A stretch of DNA of 64,000 bases from Simiduia agarivorans SA1 = DSM 21679 (GCF_000305785.2 NC_018868.3:971001-1035000), one strand, 5' to 3'; positions 19,437-28,797 are shown, counted from the first letter of the stretch. Program-made: numbers and translations. Notes: generated by a model from the letters alone, not told the origin.

Positions 19437-21323
19437 TCAGTTAATTTTAGTTAGACTACCTTTGATGGTCAGCATTCCACCCGCCTTCACCTCAGCAGTT
19501 GCATCACCTTTTGCCTTCAGCGTGGTGCCTTTGATTTCAATTCCCGAAGGAGTCAACTTGATCGAAGAGCCTCCCACTTTCAATTCTATTGAGGCTTTGG
19601 ACGTAATCTTTACTGCACCTTTGACATCGATTGTTTGCGTACCCTTTTTAATCGTCAGCGCCTGATTGCCACTATCAATACTGATCGTCTGATCACCTTT
19701 TTTAACCGTGTGCGTCTCATTCCCTTCGGCTACTGTTAGCGTCCGGTTTTTAATCACTTCAATCGTTTGGTCATTCTCGATTTTGCCTTTCTGGTCATTA
19801 TGGACGATAAAGTTGTGATCCTTGCCCGCCTCCATAAATATCTCTTCGGCGCCCTTTTTATCGTCAAACCGCAATTCATTAAAAGCGCTGCCGTCCCACT
19901 CTGTCTTCCACCCCGACTGCGTCGACGTGTAATTCGGCCCGGTATTGGTTGCGTTATAGACTGCACCGGAGACAATCGGTCGATCAGGATCGCCATTAAG
20001 GTAGGTCACAATCACCTCTTGTCCAATCCGAGGAACAAAGTTTGCCCCCCAGTTTTTACCTGAAAATGCTTGCTGGACTCTTACCCAACAAGAGTTTTGC
20101 TGGCTATTCCAAGGAAATTTAACTTTCAGTTGCGTATACGCATCTTGCGAGCTATCGGCGCCGGTAGCCTTCACCTCCAGTACCGTTGCCACCATAGGGT
20201 AATTAACCTTTCGCTGATAACGTAGAGGATGAGGACGAGGCATGATATCAACAGGTACCGCACGAAATTGGTTTTGGAAACCGCTCACAACGCCATTGCC
20301 ATCAGCCGCACTGATAGATAAGGCAACGATGAGATACTTACCCTTCTCCGTATCCAGAGAATGCTCTAATTCGAAGCGCCCGCCTGCACAGAATGCCGCG
20401 CAATCACTGGTCGCATCCGCCAGTTCATGACCGCTTTCAATAGACTCCATGGCCATCTTTGCCCGGTGCCTGTTGGTTTTGTCTGTTATTTTATGTTTAG
20501 GATCTGCGTCCTGCTCAAAAGTATAACGCCCAAAAGTACGCAGCTTGTATGCTGCTACGTCATTCAATTTATTACTGGTCTTGATTTCAAGCTTGTGATC
20601 TTTGTCGGGTGTAAATTCGTTGTAGTCTTTAAACTCAAAGCCACCGGTGTGGTAAGCAAATTGTTTTGACCAGGCGTGAATAGTGCTTTTCGCTGGATGG
20701 GAACCGCCACCGTCATATTCCACAACACTATCAGGCAGATCGTAGAAACCTTGCGCATCGTCTGTGACAACCAGCTCGAGACTGCCTTCGGAATGCACAA
20801 AATAATAGGCAATCCCCTCCTCTGCCATCAATCTTGAAACAAAATCGAAGTCGGTTTCGTCAAACTGAACGCAGTATTCTCTCACCGCATAACTCGCATT
20901 GAGTTTAAGACTGAGCTTAACGACCTTGCTGTACTCGCCCAGAACATCTTCCACTATTTGCTTTGCGGTCTTGTTGTGGAAAACTCGGTTATTGCTACCG
21001 AGTGACGCGAACCAGAGCCCTGGCACCAGGATTGCACGATACTTTCTCAGCCCTTCGGCATTCACATCAAGCATCGCAAATTGGTTTACGTAGCCATGAA
21101 TGAAGCGTCGCTGTTCTTGCCCATCCCGGTTTAACGTCAGCGTCAAAGGCTTACCCACTAAATCTTTTTGGGTGATCGCGTGATTCTCAGACCACAATTC
21201 AATCTCATAGCGGAACAGCCCAGATATCGATTCTTCGCCATTAAGGGATGTTGCGATAAGCTGGTCGGCGCCCAGCGGGGAATTGACGTGAATTAAACGG
21301 TGCTTTTGCGTGAGATTTGCCAT
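19437..21323 (-). CDS. vgrG: VgrG spike protein
   Basis: VgrG trimers form the T6SS puncturing spike. The 628-residue protein opens with the gp27-like fold (HRLIHVNSPLGADQLIATSL), contains the gp5-like OB region (PHPLRYQRKVNYPMVATVLE, WVRVQQAFSGKNWGANFVPR and DRPIVSGAVYN), and ends in a repetitive beta-helix near residues 520-628. It has no C-terminal effector extension, so cargo must ride on PAAR, Hcp or adaptors. I take ATG 21323 because the family begins here; GTG 21362 would add 13 residues. Confidence 0.95.
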   Translation of the reverse strand: MANLTQKHRLIHVNSPLGADQLIATSLNGEESISGLFRYEIELWSENHAITQKDLVGKPLTLTLNRDGQEQRRFIHGYVNQFAMLDVNAEGLRKYRAILVPGLWFASLGSNNRVFHNKTAKQIVEDVLGEYSKVVKLSLKLNASYAVREYCVQFDETDFDFVSRLMAEEGIAYYFVHSEGSLELVVTDDAQGFYDLPDSVVEYDGGGSHPAKSTIHAWSKQFAYHTGGFEFKDYNEFTPDKDHKLEIKTSNKLNDVAAYKLRTFGRYTFEQDADPKHKITDKTNRHRAKMAMESIESGHELADATSDCAAFCAGGRFELEHSLDTEKGKYLIVALSISAADGNGVVSGFQNQFRAVPVDIMPRPHPLRYQRKVNYPMVATVLEVKATGADSSQDAYTQLKVKFPWNSQQNSCWVRVQQAFSGKNWGANFVPRIGQEVIVTYLNGDPDRPIVSGAVYNATNTGPNYTSTQSGWKTEWDGSAFNELRFDDKKGAEEIFMEAGKDHNFIVHNDQKGKIENDQTIEVIKNRTLTVAEGNETHTVKKGDQTISIDSGNQALTIKKGTQTIDVKGAVKITSKASIELKVGGSSIKLTPSGIEIKGTTLKAKGDATAEVKAGGMLTIKGSLTKIN

Positions 21324-21394
21324 GACCCGGTACGTATCCTTGTATTTTCCAAGCAGAATCACTGACGAAGCTTTCAGGTAATACTGAAAACGCC

Positions 21395-21430
21395 AAAAGG
21401 CCGGGGCCCTGCAATTGCAAGGCGCCGACC
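21395..21430 (-). terminator. Intrinsic terminator/attenuator between hcp and vgrG
   Basis: On the - strand, positions 21430-21415 pair with 21414-21399 in a long GC-rich stem (16 positions, one mismatch, two G-U pairs), followed by TTTT at 21398-21395. Partial termination here would make Hcp more abundant than VgrG, matching their stoichiometry in the needle. Confidence 0.7.
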
Positions 21431-21449
21431 CTCAACCCTGTAAAATGAC

Positions 21450-21938
21450 TTACAGAGGTGTAGCTTTGGTGAGATCGTAACCAACACGCATATTTTTGGT
21501 GTTCTTGTTGGTCTTGTCTGCGTGAGTCAGATCCGCTTCAATTTTAGCGAAGCTCAGAGAGATCGACTCAACCGGAGCTCCACCAGTGCTGGCAGACACG
21601 CTGTAAGAGGCAATGATCACATCTTCGAGTGTGTAAGTAGCGTACTTCTCAACTTTGTTCGCACCGGTTTGAACCACGTGAATCTCTACCTTCACGCCTT
21701 CGTCACCAGTTACGGAAGCCTTGAACAGACCACCGGATGCGGCATCCAGCGGCTTAGTCACAGTGACTTCAGACAGGCTTGGGCGGGTCGCCTCACGGTT
21801 AGCCATTGCACCGGCTTCCATGGTGATTGCGCGGCCAACGCCAAAGTGGAAGTTATCCAGCTCAATCCAGTTAGCGTAACCTTCTGCGGTTACGTTGCCA
21901 GCGGGTGAATTGCCATTGAAGTTCATGTAAATCGCCAT
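21450..21938 (-). CDS. hcp: Hcp, T6SS inner-tube protein
   Basis: Hcp hexamers stack into the expelled inner tube. The 162-residue protein matches the Hcp1 family: IYMNFNGNSPAGNVTAEGY, ITMEAGAMANREATRPSLSE and ESISLSFAKIEADLT. GAGGAATT precedes the ATG. It is the first gene of the payload operon, with about 360 bp of non-coding DNA upstream, so the payload promoter should be there. Confidence 0.95.
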   Translation of the reverse strand: MAIYMNFNGNSPAGNVTAEGYANWIELDNFHFGVGRAITMEAGAMANREATRPSLSEVTVTKPLDAASGGLFKASVTGDEGVKVEIHVVQTGANKVEKYATYTLEDVIIASYSVSASTGGAPVESISLSFAKIEADLTHADKTNKNTKNMRVGYDLTKATPL

Positions 21939-22302
21939 GTCAGAATTCCTCTTTCGTTAGGTCGATAAAATAGACAACGTCTTATTACTTTCCAGCAGTC
22001 CCTTATGGAAAGGATCAACTGCCTGCTCTTGCTCTTAAGCAATTGGCAAGCATTTAAGCAAACGGAAGGATTCAAGAAAAGTGAGATAGCGGAAGGGAAT
22101 TTCGACTCTGGCACGAATTTTAAATTTCACTCTGACCCCATTTTTTAGCGAACAGAACAGAAGTGTGATCCGTTTGGCAAAACCCGCATTATCCGGCGAT
22201 TTTTTACTCACAACGGCCGTTACAAACCCAATTCAACACCTCTGTCGGCAATTGACTCTGACACCTTTTTGAACGCATTTTTTCGCAACGGACGTACCAG
22301 TT
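21939..22302. promoter_or_regulatory. Non-coding region upstream of hcp, with repeated short motifs
   Basis: I see no gene in this stretch. It must hold the hcp promoter (reading to the left), but I cannot pick a convincing -35/-10 or -24/-12 pair. A 5-bp-arm palindrome lies at 22029-22042. Three copies of a 12-base motif (consensus sACTCTGRCMCS) lie at 22104-22115, 22128-22139 and 22254-22265. Such motifs resemble those around REP-associated transposase genes in other gammaproteobacteria, but no transposase is present. Confidence 0.5.
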
Positions 22303-24882
22303 TTAGGGTTTATCCGGTGCTTTAACATGATCCGACAAGCGCTGATGCAAATAGCCCAACGCCAGCAGGGCGAACCCGAGCCCCATAAATGACGCCACTC
22401 GCCACAAGCCCTCAAGACCGGCCATGTCCCACAAAAATATCTTGCCGATCACCAGACTCAATAACACCATACCCGTGCGATATAGGACGGATTGCCTATG
22501 CCAGACAATACCGATCATCAACCCCATCGCCCCCATAAGCCAGACGATGGAGTAGCTGTAAAGCTCGCCGTTACCCGTGGGTTGGACCAGCGAAATACTG
22601 CCCTGCCACAGGTGCCTGATTTCAAAATTAATGGTCAGAAACAGAGAAAGCGCCGCCGTAACCCAGGGCCACTGCGCTGCCGGCACAACACGCAGCTTGC
22701 GCGCGAGCAGCAATAGCGCGACCGGGGCACCCAGCGCTGGCATCAGGAGATTAAACACAGGCCGCGCGGAAATGGCATCGACTAACCAAGCCGCGGAATC
22801 CAACGCCGCCAGCACAAGCACCACATAATGCAGCGCAGCGATAGCAAGCTGAAGCCGGCTATATACGCTGTACCAGCGCTTGAGTGCGGAATCCAGTAAG
22901 GCCTTGCGCTCATACAGGCATGCCATCGCGCCAAACAACCACACATTCACCACACATTCCTCGGCGCTGAAGCGGGTGGCAAATGGGTCGCCGCCATTGA
23001 GGCAATATCGCGCGAATAACCAGACACTCAGCATCGCCAGATGCAGGGTGGCAATTTCGCTCCATCGCCGTAAATCCTGAAGGACGCTAAACAGTTTAGA
23101 GGCAACAAAACACGCGACTGTCGCCAGCCCAAAACTCAGCAATAGCCATTCGGGCGCCGAATCATAGAAAACGATAAACGGATTGACCGATAAACGGACA
23201 GTAACGAGCAATACCAACGACTTGAACACCCAGGCCAACTCCGGCGCATCGAAACGCCTGATTACCCAGGCGACCGACACCATCACTACCGCGAAGGCAA
23301 GCGTCAAGCCACTTTCAGCCAGCAACATGGCGGCGGCCACTCCAACACCGAAATGCCCTGCAATGAATAACCACAACGCCACGACTCGCAAAGAGGCCAG
23401 AACACGAGGCGCCAGCCCGAGATACAAACAGCCAATGCCAAGCCCAAGTAACGCCCACTGCCACGTGGGCATGTCTGACGACAGCAACCAATAACCGATA
23501 CTCAGCGCAGCAAGCGGCGCCATCAGCGTTGTACCCGCACGCCAATGGCAATTGCGATAACGGTAAAGTCCGAATGCACTCAAACTGAAAAACAGCACCA
23601 GCGAAAAAACCAAATGCCACTGCAAATCCACTAACAATGGCTCGACTAACGGTGCCAATTGCCAGCGGCTACCGTCCCAATAACCGTGGGAGAGCAGCCA
23701 CGGCAACCACACAGACGCAATAGCGAGTAATACCAATGGCCCCCAATCGCGCCTGAAACCACAGAGCGCCAACACCAATATGGGCATCGCCAGGGTATTG
23801 GCAAACTGGTTATACCAGCCTTCGGCAAAGCTGTTGAGCGTCACCGCAAGCAGCAGCAACGCCAGGGTTAACCCGAGTTTGTCGCTGTACCATTGAGGCC
23901 CTGGCCAGTAGCGCTGATAAGACGCTTTCCAATCCAAAGTCCCAATAAACACGGAAGCCAGCCCGACCAGGGCCAGATAGAAGCCACGCCACCCGTTCAC
24001 AAGCGGGTAATCCAGTGACACCAGCCACCAGAAAGCCGCACCGGCTATTGCTCCCCACCACAGCCAATCGCGCTGTACCCGCCGATACAAGGACAACACC
24101 ATTGCCAGAATGATCAGGCTGTAAACCAGTGCCACGTGAATAGCGCCGCTGCCAGTAGACACCAGCGCGGGCACGCTATAAGCACCCAGCATACCTATCG
24201 CGGCCAACAGCGGGCCGTGCAACAGCGCAAGCCAGAGCGTGGCGATCGCCACCAGCGCCAGTAACACGAAAACCACTGGCACACTGAACATCTGATACCA
24301 GTGCAGTGCAGCCAGCAAAACGGCAAACAGCGTGATACTGGCCCCGCCGGCGAGTGCCGCAAAGCTGGCATGGGCACCGCGCTTAAACCTCAGCCACAAT
24401 GCGATCAGGTGCAGCACCAAGCCGGTCAATAGCCCTGCTGAGACCCGGGCGGCCGGCCCAAGCACCCCCTGCTCCACTGCGTAACGGGCGAGAAAAATTC
24501 CCGCCAACCCCACGCAAGCGCCGCCCAACCAGATCATCCAATGCGTCCTGGCCGACGCGACCAGCGAATCCAGCCAGGATGCTGGCGCGACAACCTCAAC
24601 ACGTTCAGGCGCAGTTCTGTCCACGGGCTTGGCCTGGGGCAAGGGGTCCAGGTCAAGATCCAATGTCAGGTCAGCCGTGTCGCTGACTTCATTGCTGGAT
24701 GCCGGAGTTTGTCGCGCCGATTCGGGAGTGGATTGCTCTTTGGACTGGGGACCGATTTGCAGTTTAAGCGCGCGGATTTCCGCTTTGAGCTCACGGGTTT
24801 GTACAAACGCCGCAACACCCATGACCATGCTGGTCAACGCAAAGGCAATCAATAAAAATCCGACCAAACCCCATACTTCCAT
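22303..24882 (-). CDS. DUF2339 polytopic membrane protein
   Basis: The 859-residue protein begins with one membrane helix (residues 5-27) and a short coiled coil (RELKAEIRALKLQI). A Pro/Ser/Thr-rich linker follows, and from about residue 115 onward there are more than twenty closely spaced hydrophobic helices rich in Leu, Ala and Trp. That layout and length are those of the DUF2339 family of predicted membrane proteins, whose function is unknown. It is monocistronic on the - strand. The end of the gene is well away from the hcp regulatory region. Confidence 0.88.
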   Translation of the reverse strand: MEVWGLVGFLLIAFALTSMVMGVAAFVQTRELKAEIRALKLQIGPQSKEQSTPESARQTPASSNEVSDTADLTLDLDLDPLPQAKPVDRTAPERVEVVAPASWLDSLVASARTHWMIWLGGACVGLAGIFLARYAVEQGVLGPAARVSAGLLTGLVLHLIALWLRFKRGAHASFAALAGGASITLFAVLLAALHWYQMFSVPVVFVLLALVAIATLWLALLHGPLLAAIGMLGAYSVPALVSTGSGAIHVALVYSLIILAMVLSLYRRVQRDWLWWGAIAGAAFWWLVSLDYPLVNGWRGFYLALVGLASVFIGTLDWKASYQRYWPGPQWYSDKLGLTLALLLLAVTLNSFAEGWYNQFANTLAMPILVLALCGFRRDWGPLVLLAIASVWLPWLLSHGYWDGSRWQLAPLVEPLLVDLQWHLVFSLVLFFSLSAFGLYRYRNCHWRAGTTLMAPLAALSIGYWLLSSDMPTWQWALLGLGIGCLYLGLAPRVLASLRVVALWLFIAGHFGVGVAAAMLLAESGLTLAFAVVMVSVAWVIRRFDAPELAWVFKSLVLLVTVRLSVNPFIVFYDSAPEWLLLSFGLATVACFVASKLFSVLQDLRRWSEIATLHLAMLSVWLFARYCLNGGDPFATRFSAEECVVNVWLFGAMACLYERKALLDSALKRWYSVYSRLQLAIAALHYVVLVLAALDSAAWLVDAISARPVFNLLMPALGAPVALLLLARKLRVVPAAQWPWVTAALSLFLTINFEIRHLWQGSISLVQPTGNGELYSYSIVWLMGAMGLMIGIVWHRQSVLYRTGMVLLSLVIGKIFLWDMAGLEGLWRVASFMGLGFALLALGYLHQRLSDHVKAPDKP

Positions 24883-24913
24883 GCCGGGCTCCTGTGAATT
24901 AGCTGAGACTGGT

Positions 24914-25417
24914 TTACTTCAGGGCTTTCTTTTTTCTTCGTCTTTCGGCAAAAAACGATGATAGCTGCGCGGCTGCCTGATCAGCCAACACCCCGCCTTG
25001 TACCAACACCCGATGGTTGAGAAACGGGCTTTGCAAAAATTGCGACTGGCTCTCCACAACCCCGGCTTTCGGTTCCGTGGCGCCGTACACCAGCCTTGCC
25101 ACCCGCGCATGCACCAACGCACCGGCACACATGGCACAAGGCTCCAATGTTACATACAAGGTAGTGTCCGGCAGACGGTAATTGCCCTCGCGCAGCGCCG
25201 CCTCACGCAGCACCGCAATTTCTGCATGGGCTGTGGGATCGAAGGCTTCGATCGGGTGGTTGTAGGCCGACGCAATGAGCTGATTGTCACGCACCAAAAC
25301 CGCCCCCACCGGCACCTCGCCGATGGCGGCAGCCAATTCAGCTTGCGCAAGCGCCTGCCGCATCCAATGCGCGTCCCAACCCGCCTCGTCCTCCAACGCA
25401 GGCAAATCAGGCATCAT
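24914..25417 (-). CDS. tadA: tRNA-specific adenosine deaminase TadA
   Basis: TadA deaminates A34 to inosine in tRNA-Arg(ACG). The 167-residue protein has the zinc/catalytic motif HAE at 64-66 (His64 ligand, Glu66 proton shuttle) and PCAMCAG with zinc ligands Cys94 and Cys97. The basic tail (ERRRKKKALK) is typical. Its start overlaps the end of rlmA by 11 bases, so the two RNA-modification genes form one unit. Confidence 0.95.
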   Translation of the reverse strand: MMPDLPALEDEAGWDAHWMRQALAQAELAAAIGEVPVGAVLVRDNQLIASAYNHPIEAFDPTAHAEIAVLREAALREGNYRLPDTTLYVTLEPCAMCAGALVHARVARLVYGATEPKAGVVESQSQFLQSPFLNHRVLVQGGVLADQAAAQLSSFFAERRRKKKALK

Positions 25418-26210
25418 GATTTAACTCCAGCACACGCACCCAAAAGTCGGCCTGAACGGTAAACGTCCGTCGCGCCAACAGCTGCGCCCGCTTTGCCGCA
25501 TCCAGGCGGTAAGCCAGAGGCGTCATCGATAATAATCCGGACAGTGACGCCGGATCTTTAAACACCATTGGAAATTGCACGGCCACCTGCTCCGACACGG
25601 TGAAACCGGACAGCGCCTCCGGCACAGGATGCAGACGGGGTTCGGAATAGATCTCGGCTTTTAATTCATATAAATGCTCGGGCCCCGGTGCCACTTGCAG
25701 GACGCAACCACCCGGTCGCAATACCCGTTGCAACTCGCTCACATCGACCGGGGCAAAGATCGACACAAGGGCATCAATACTCCTGTCACTGACCGGAATC
25801 CTTTTGCTGCTGGCAACCGCCCATTCAGCCCACTGGCCGCGCTTTGCCGCCATGCGTATACCGATGCGAGAAATATCCACGCCGGCCAGGTGCCAACCGG
25901 GTAGCTGATCAGACATTTGCGCCAGGTAATAACCTTCACCACAGCCAAGGTCCAGCAGCTGGCCCGGCGCCCGGCGGGCCAGCTGGGCTACCAGCTCTTC
26001 CACCAGCGGCAGGTACCAACCGGCCTCGAGGAAAGCCCGGCGCGCGAGCAGCATGTCGGCATTGTCGCCTGGATCGGGACGGCGTTTTTGATTGGCCAAC
26101 AACAGGTTGGTGTAGCCTTCCCGGGCGCGATCGTAACGGTGATTATCCGGGCAACAATAGCCCGCAATGTCGGCCGACAATGACTGGGAACAAACCGGAC
26201 AACTCCACAT
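25407..26210 (-). CDS. rlmA: 23S rRNA (guanine-745-N1)-methyltransferase RlmA
   Basis: RlmA methylates G745 of 23S rRNA using S-adenosylmethionine. The 267-residue protein has an N-terminal zinc finger (CPVC, then CCPDNHRYD), the family hallmark EGYTNLL with RRPDPGDNADMLLARRAFL, and a Rossmann SAM-binding loop (LLDLGCGEGYYL). I place the start at ATG 26210, which overlaps the stop of the upstream gene (ATGA) and matches the length of E. coli RlmA; TTG 26228 would add six residues. Confidence 0.93.
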   Translation of the reverse strand: MWSCPVCSQSLSADIAGYCCPDNHRYDRAREGYTNLLLANQKRRPDPGDNADMLLARRAFLEAGWYLPLVEELVAQLARRAPGQLLDLGCGEGYYLAQMSDQLPGWHLAGVDISRIGIRMAAKRGQWAEWAVASSKRIPVSDRSIDALVSIFAPVDVSELQRVLRPGGCVLQVAPGPEHLYELKAEIYSEPRLHPVPEALSGFTVSEQVAVQFPMVFKDPASLSGLLSMTPLAYRLDAAKRAQLLARRTFTVQADFWVRVLELNHDA

Positions 26211-26455
26211 CAGGCGGGTACCGGCCAATCCAGCAATGATTCTCCCGGCTTGACGAACTCAAACCGCGGCACCCGTTCACCGGCAACATCCACCTGCTCC
26301 TGGAACATCGATAGCGGTCGCACCCACCAGCTGTGGTCACCATAAAGACAGCGATACACCACCAATGCTTCTTCTGTTTCACTGTGGCGGGCAACCCCCG
26401 CCACCTGATACAAAGCGCCTTTATAATGCCGATAGATACCCGGAGAAATGCGCAT
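26210..26455 (-). CDS. DUF1653 small protein
   Basis: The 81-residue protein fits the DUF1653 pattern: GIYRHYKGALYQVAGVARHSET near the start, then VVYRCLYGDHSWWVRPLSMF and ending in PRFEFV. The function of the family is not established. The start at ATG 26455 is preceded by a purine-rich AGGGCAGGG. It is the first gene of a DUF1653-rlmA-tadA operon with overlapping junctions. Confidence 0.85.
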   Translation of the reverse strand: MRISPGIYRHYKGALYQVAGVARHSETEEALVVYRCLYGDHSWWVRPLSMFQEQVDVAGERVPRFEFVKPGESLLDWPVPA

Positions 26456-26533
26456 TGCCCTGCCCTGCAACAAAAAACCGCAGTCTACCAGAAATCATCC
26501 TGACAGCCGCGGTTCATGTGTACAGGCCAAGGG

Positions 26534-27310
26534 TTATTGTTCGACGAAGGCCCGCTCGATCACATAGTTACCCGGATTGCTGCCACGCACTTCCGTAAAA
26601 CCCAGGTCGTTGAGAATGTTGCAGGTGTCTTTGAGCATGGACGGACTGCCGCAAATCATGAACCTGTCACGTTCTGGCGAGATGTCGGGTAAACCCAGAT
26701 CCCGGGTGAGCTGCCCGCTGGTAAGAAGATCCGTTAACCGGCCCTGATTCCTAAAGGGTTCGCGGGTAACCGTTGGGTAGTAAAGCAACTTATTGCGCAC
26801 GTCTTCGCCAAAAAACTCGTTATTGGGCAACGCCTGTTCAATTTCCTGTTGATAGGCAAGCTCAGACACATAGCGCACACCGTGGGTCAGGATCACTTTG
26901 TCGTACTGAGCATAGACTTCGGGATCTTTGATAATGCTCAAAAACGGCGCCAGCCCCGTGCCGGTGGCAAACAGCCACAGGTGCTTTCCGGGTTGCAGGT
27001 AGTCGGTCACCAGGGTGCCCGTGGTCTTGCGATTAATGATGATCTGATCACCGGGCTTGACCTTTTGCAGCTGGGAGGTCAGCGGGCCATCGGGCACCTT
27101 AATCGAGAAGAATTCCAGCTCATCTTCGTAGTTGGCACTGGCTATGGAATAGGCCCGCAGCAACGGCCGACCGCCCTCCTGCTCCAGCCCCATCATGGTG
27201 AAATGCCCATTGCGGAACCGGAACCCGGGATCGCGCGTGGTTTTGAAGCTGAATAAGGTGTCGTTCCAGTGATGGACTGCCAATACGGTTTCTTTGATCA
27301 GGTTGCTCAT
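26534..27310 (-). CDS. fpr: Ferredoxin/flavodoxin-NADP+ reductase Fpr
   Basis: Fpr moves electrons between NADPH and ferredoxin or flavodoxin through FAD. The 258-residue protein has the FAD-binding RAYSIAS motif, the NADP-binding ATGTGLAPFLS and CGSPSML motifs, and a C-terminus ending in FVEQ, as in the bacterial subclass. The length equals that of Pseudomonas Fpr. A divergent LysR-type gene and a perfect inverted repeat stand directly upstream, the arrangement known for Pseudomonas fpr/finR, where Fpr is induced by superoxide-generating stress. Confidence 0.93.
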   Translation of the reverse strand: MSNLIKETVLAVHHWNDTLFSFKTTRDPGFRFRNGHFTMMGLEQEGGRPLLRAYSIASANYEDELEFFSIKVPDGPLTSQLQKVKPGDQIIINRKTTGTLVTDYLQPGKHLWLFATGTGLAPFLSIIKDPEVYAQYDKVILTHGVRYVSELAYQQEIEQALPNNEFFGEDVRNKLLYYPTVTREPFRNQGRLTDLLTSGQLTRDLGLPDISPERDRFMICGSPSMLKDTCNILNDLGFTEVRGSNPGNYVIERAFVEQ

Positions 27311-27357
27311 GGCCCCTCCTCGATGAGAGTGCCAAATATAGCGATTGGCGAAATACA

Positions 27358-27397
27358 GGTAAAACAGATAATATAGATTTACTTTATCTGTTTTACC
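27358..27397. promoter_or_regulatory. Perfect 14-bp inverted repeat in the fpr/finR intergenic region
   Basis: The arms GGTAAAACAGATAA (27358-27371) and its exact complement (27384-27397) are separated by 12 bases. The element ends 9 bases before the finR ATG and is 47 bases from the fpr start. It is a strong candidate operator for the LysR-type regulator, acting on both divergent genes. Confidence 0.75.
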
Positions 27398-27406
27398 GAT
27401 ATAAAA

Positions 27407-28303
27407 ATGACACCACTGCATTTCACCCTGCGCCAGCTGCAGGTCTTTGTCGCTATCGCCCACCACCAAACGGTGACCCAGGCTGCGCAGGCGCTGGCCA
27501 TGTCACAATCCGCCTGTTCGGGGGCGCTCAAAGATCTGGAGACCCAGTACGGCATTCAGTTATTCGATCGGGTGGGAAAACGGCTGCAGTTAAACGAACT
27601 GGGCATGCGCCTGCGGGTCGATGCGGAAGCATTGCTGGCGCAGGCGGCGAATTTTGATCAACAACTGGAGCAGCGGCCTTCCGGCGGCCAGCTGAATGTG
27701 GGCGCGACCCTGACCATAGGCAATTACCTCGCAGTGGGTCTTATTCAAGCCTACCGGCAATCAGACCCCGAGGCGCGAGTCGCCTTGTCTGTGGCCAATA
27801 CCGCCAAAATTACTCAGGCGCTGCTGAATTTTGACATCGACGTGGGGTTGATTGAGGGTGAGATCCATCACCCGGACCTGGACGTCAGTCGCTGGCGTAG
27901 CGACGAGTTGATGTGCTTTTGTGCGCCGGGCCATCCACTTGCGGGCGTGACGCATCTGACGGATGAGCACATTCTGGCGGCGCGTTGGATAGTGCGGGAA
28001 ACCGGTAGCGGAACCCGCCAGACGTTTGACCGCGGAATGCACGGTCTATTGCCGGGCCTGCATGTAGAGCTGGAACTACAGCACACCGAAGCGATAAAGC
28101 GGGCGGTGGAGGCCGGTCTTGGCGTGGGCTGCTTGTCGGGTATCAGTTTACGGGATGCCTTCGCGCGCAAAAGCCTGGTGCCACTAGCCACACCACAGCG
28201 GGACTTTACCCGCGACCTTTACATCGCCTTGCGCCGTCAGAAATTCATTGGCCCGGGACTTCGCCGCTGGTTGAATATTTGCCGGGATCAGGCGAACAAC
28301 TGA
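27407..28303 (+). CDS. finR: LysR-type regulator, FinR-like
   Basis: The 298-residue protein has an N-terminal winged helix-turn-helix (residues 5-65, LRQLQVFVAIAHHQTVTQAA) and a LysR substrate-binding domain (about 90-290) with TLTIGNYLAVGLI. It is divergent from fpr, as FinR is in Pseudomonas, where it activates fpr under superoxide and related stress. The name therefore rests on context as well as the fold. The intergenic inverted repeat is its probable target. The gene's 3' end overlaps the convergent coiled-coil gene by 16 bases. Confidence 0.85.
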   Translation: MTPLHFTLRQLQVFVAIAHHQTVTQAAQALAMSQSACSGALKDLETQYGIQLFDRVGKRLQLNELGMRLRVDAEALLAQAANFDQQLEQRPSGGQLNVGATLTIGNYLAVGLIQAYRQSDPEARVALSVANTAKITQALLNFDIDVGLIEGEIHHPDLDVSRWRSDELMCFCAPGHPLAGVTHLTDEHILAARWIVRETGSGTRQTFDRGMHGLLPGLHVELELQHTEAIKRAVEAGLGVGCLSGISLRDAFARKSLVPLATPQRDFTRDLYIALRRQKFIGPGLRRWLNICRDQANN

Positions 28304-28656
28304 TCTTTTAACGCCTCGATTTCCTTTTTATCGGCGGTTGCCTGACGGCGGTAGACTGCAAGTTGAGCCTCGAGGTCCAGAACCTGCGCTTTTAACTCCT
28401 GCTCGCGCTTAGCGGCCAGATAGTTGGCATTGCTGACCAGTTGCAACCGGGTTTCCAATTGAACCGCGTGGCTTTTCAGCTCAGCGTTTTCATCTGCGGT
28501 TCGCCCGAGCACCTGCTCCATATTATTCATGCGCTCGCGCATTTTACTCAGTGTCTGACGGACTTTTACATCCAGATTTTGTCTCGACGCCGCCACCTCG
28601 ACAGGGTAACGACCAATAGCGTTTACCAGGGATTGCTGCAAATTTTCATAGATCAT
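28288..28656 (-). CDS. Small coiled-coil protein of unknown function
   Basis: This 122-residue protein is predicted almost entirely helical, with heptad-like spacing from about residue 30 to the end (MRERMNNMEQVLGR and KAQVLDLEAQLAVYRRQ). There is no signal peptide or membrane segment. I place the start at ATG 28656 (MIYENLQQSL). It could be a structural or scaffold protein, but I recognise no family. Its last 16 bases lie inside the end of the convergent LysR gene. Confidence 0.7.
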   Translation of the reverse strand: MIYENLQQSLVNAIGRYPVEVAASRQNLDVKVRQTLSKMRERMNNMEQVLGRTADENAELKSHAVQLETRLQLVSNANYLAAKREQELKAQVLDLEAQLAVYRRQATADKKEIEALKDQLFA

Positions 28657-28772
28657 TATCAGGGCGCCTCGAAGACTGGATGACATGCCAACATTGTAGG
28701 GAAATCGGTAAAAGTCCCAATCCGCCAGAGGAGCTAGTCAATGGCCTAAGCCGTTGGAATTAGCTGAGTAAT

Positions 28773-28797
28773 AAAAAGGGGGGCCAAAGCCCCCCTT
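28773..28797 (-). terminator. Intrinsic terminator after groEL
   Basis: An 8-bp AAGGGGGG/CCCCCCTT stem with a 6-base loop is followed, on the - strand, by a T-run. It lies 11 bases beyond the groEL stop. Confidence 0.85.

Noticed and set aside
22108..22125. CTGGCACG as a sigma-54 -24 element
   Set aside because: The -12 part is TTAAA, not TTGCA, and it points away from hcp.
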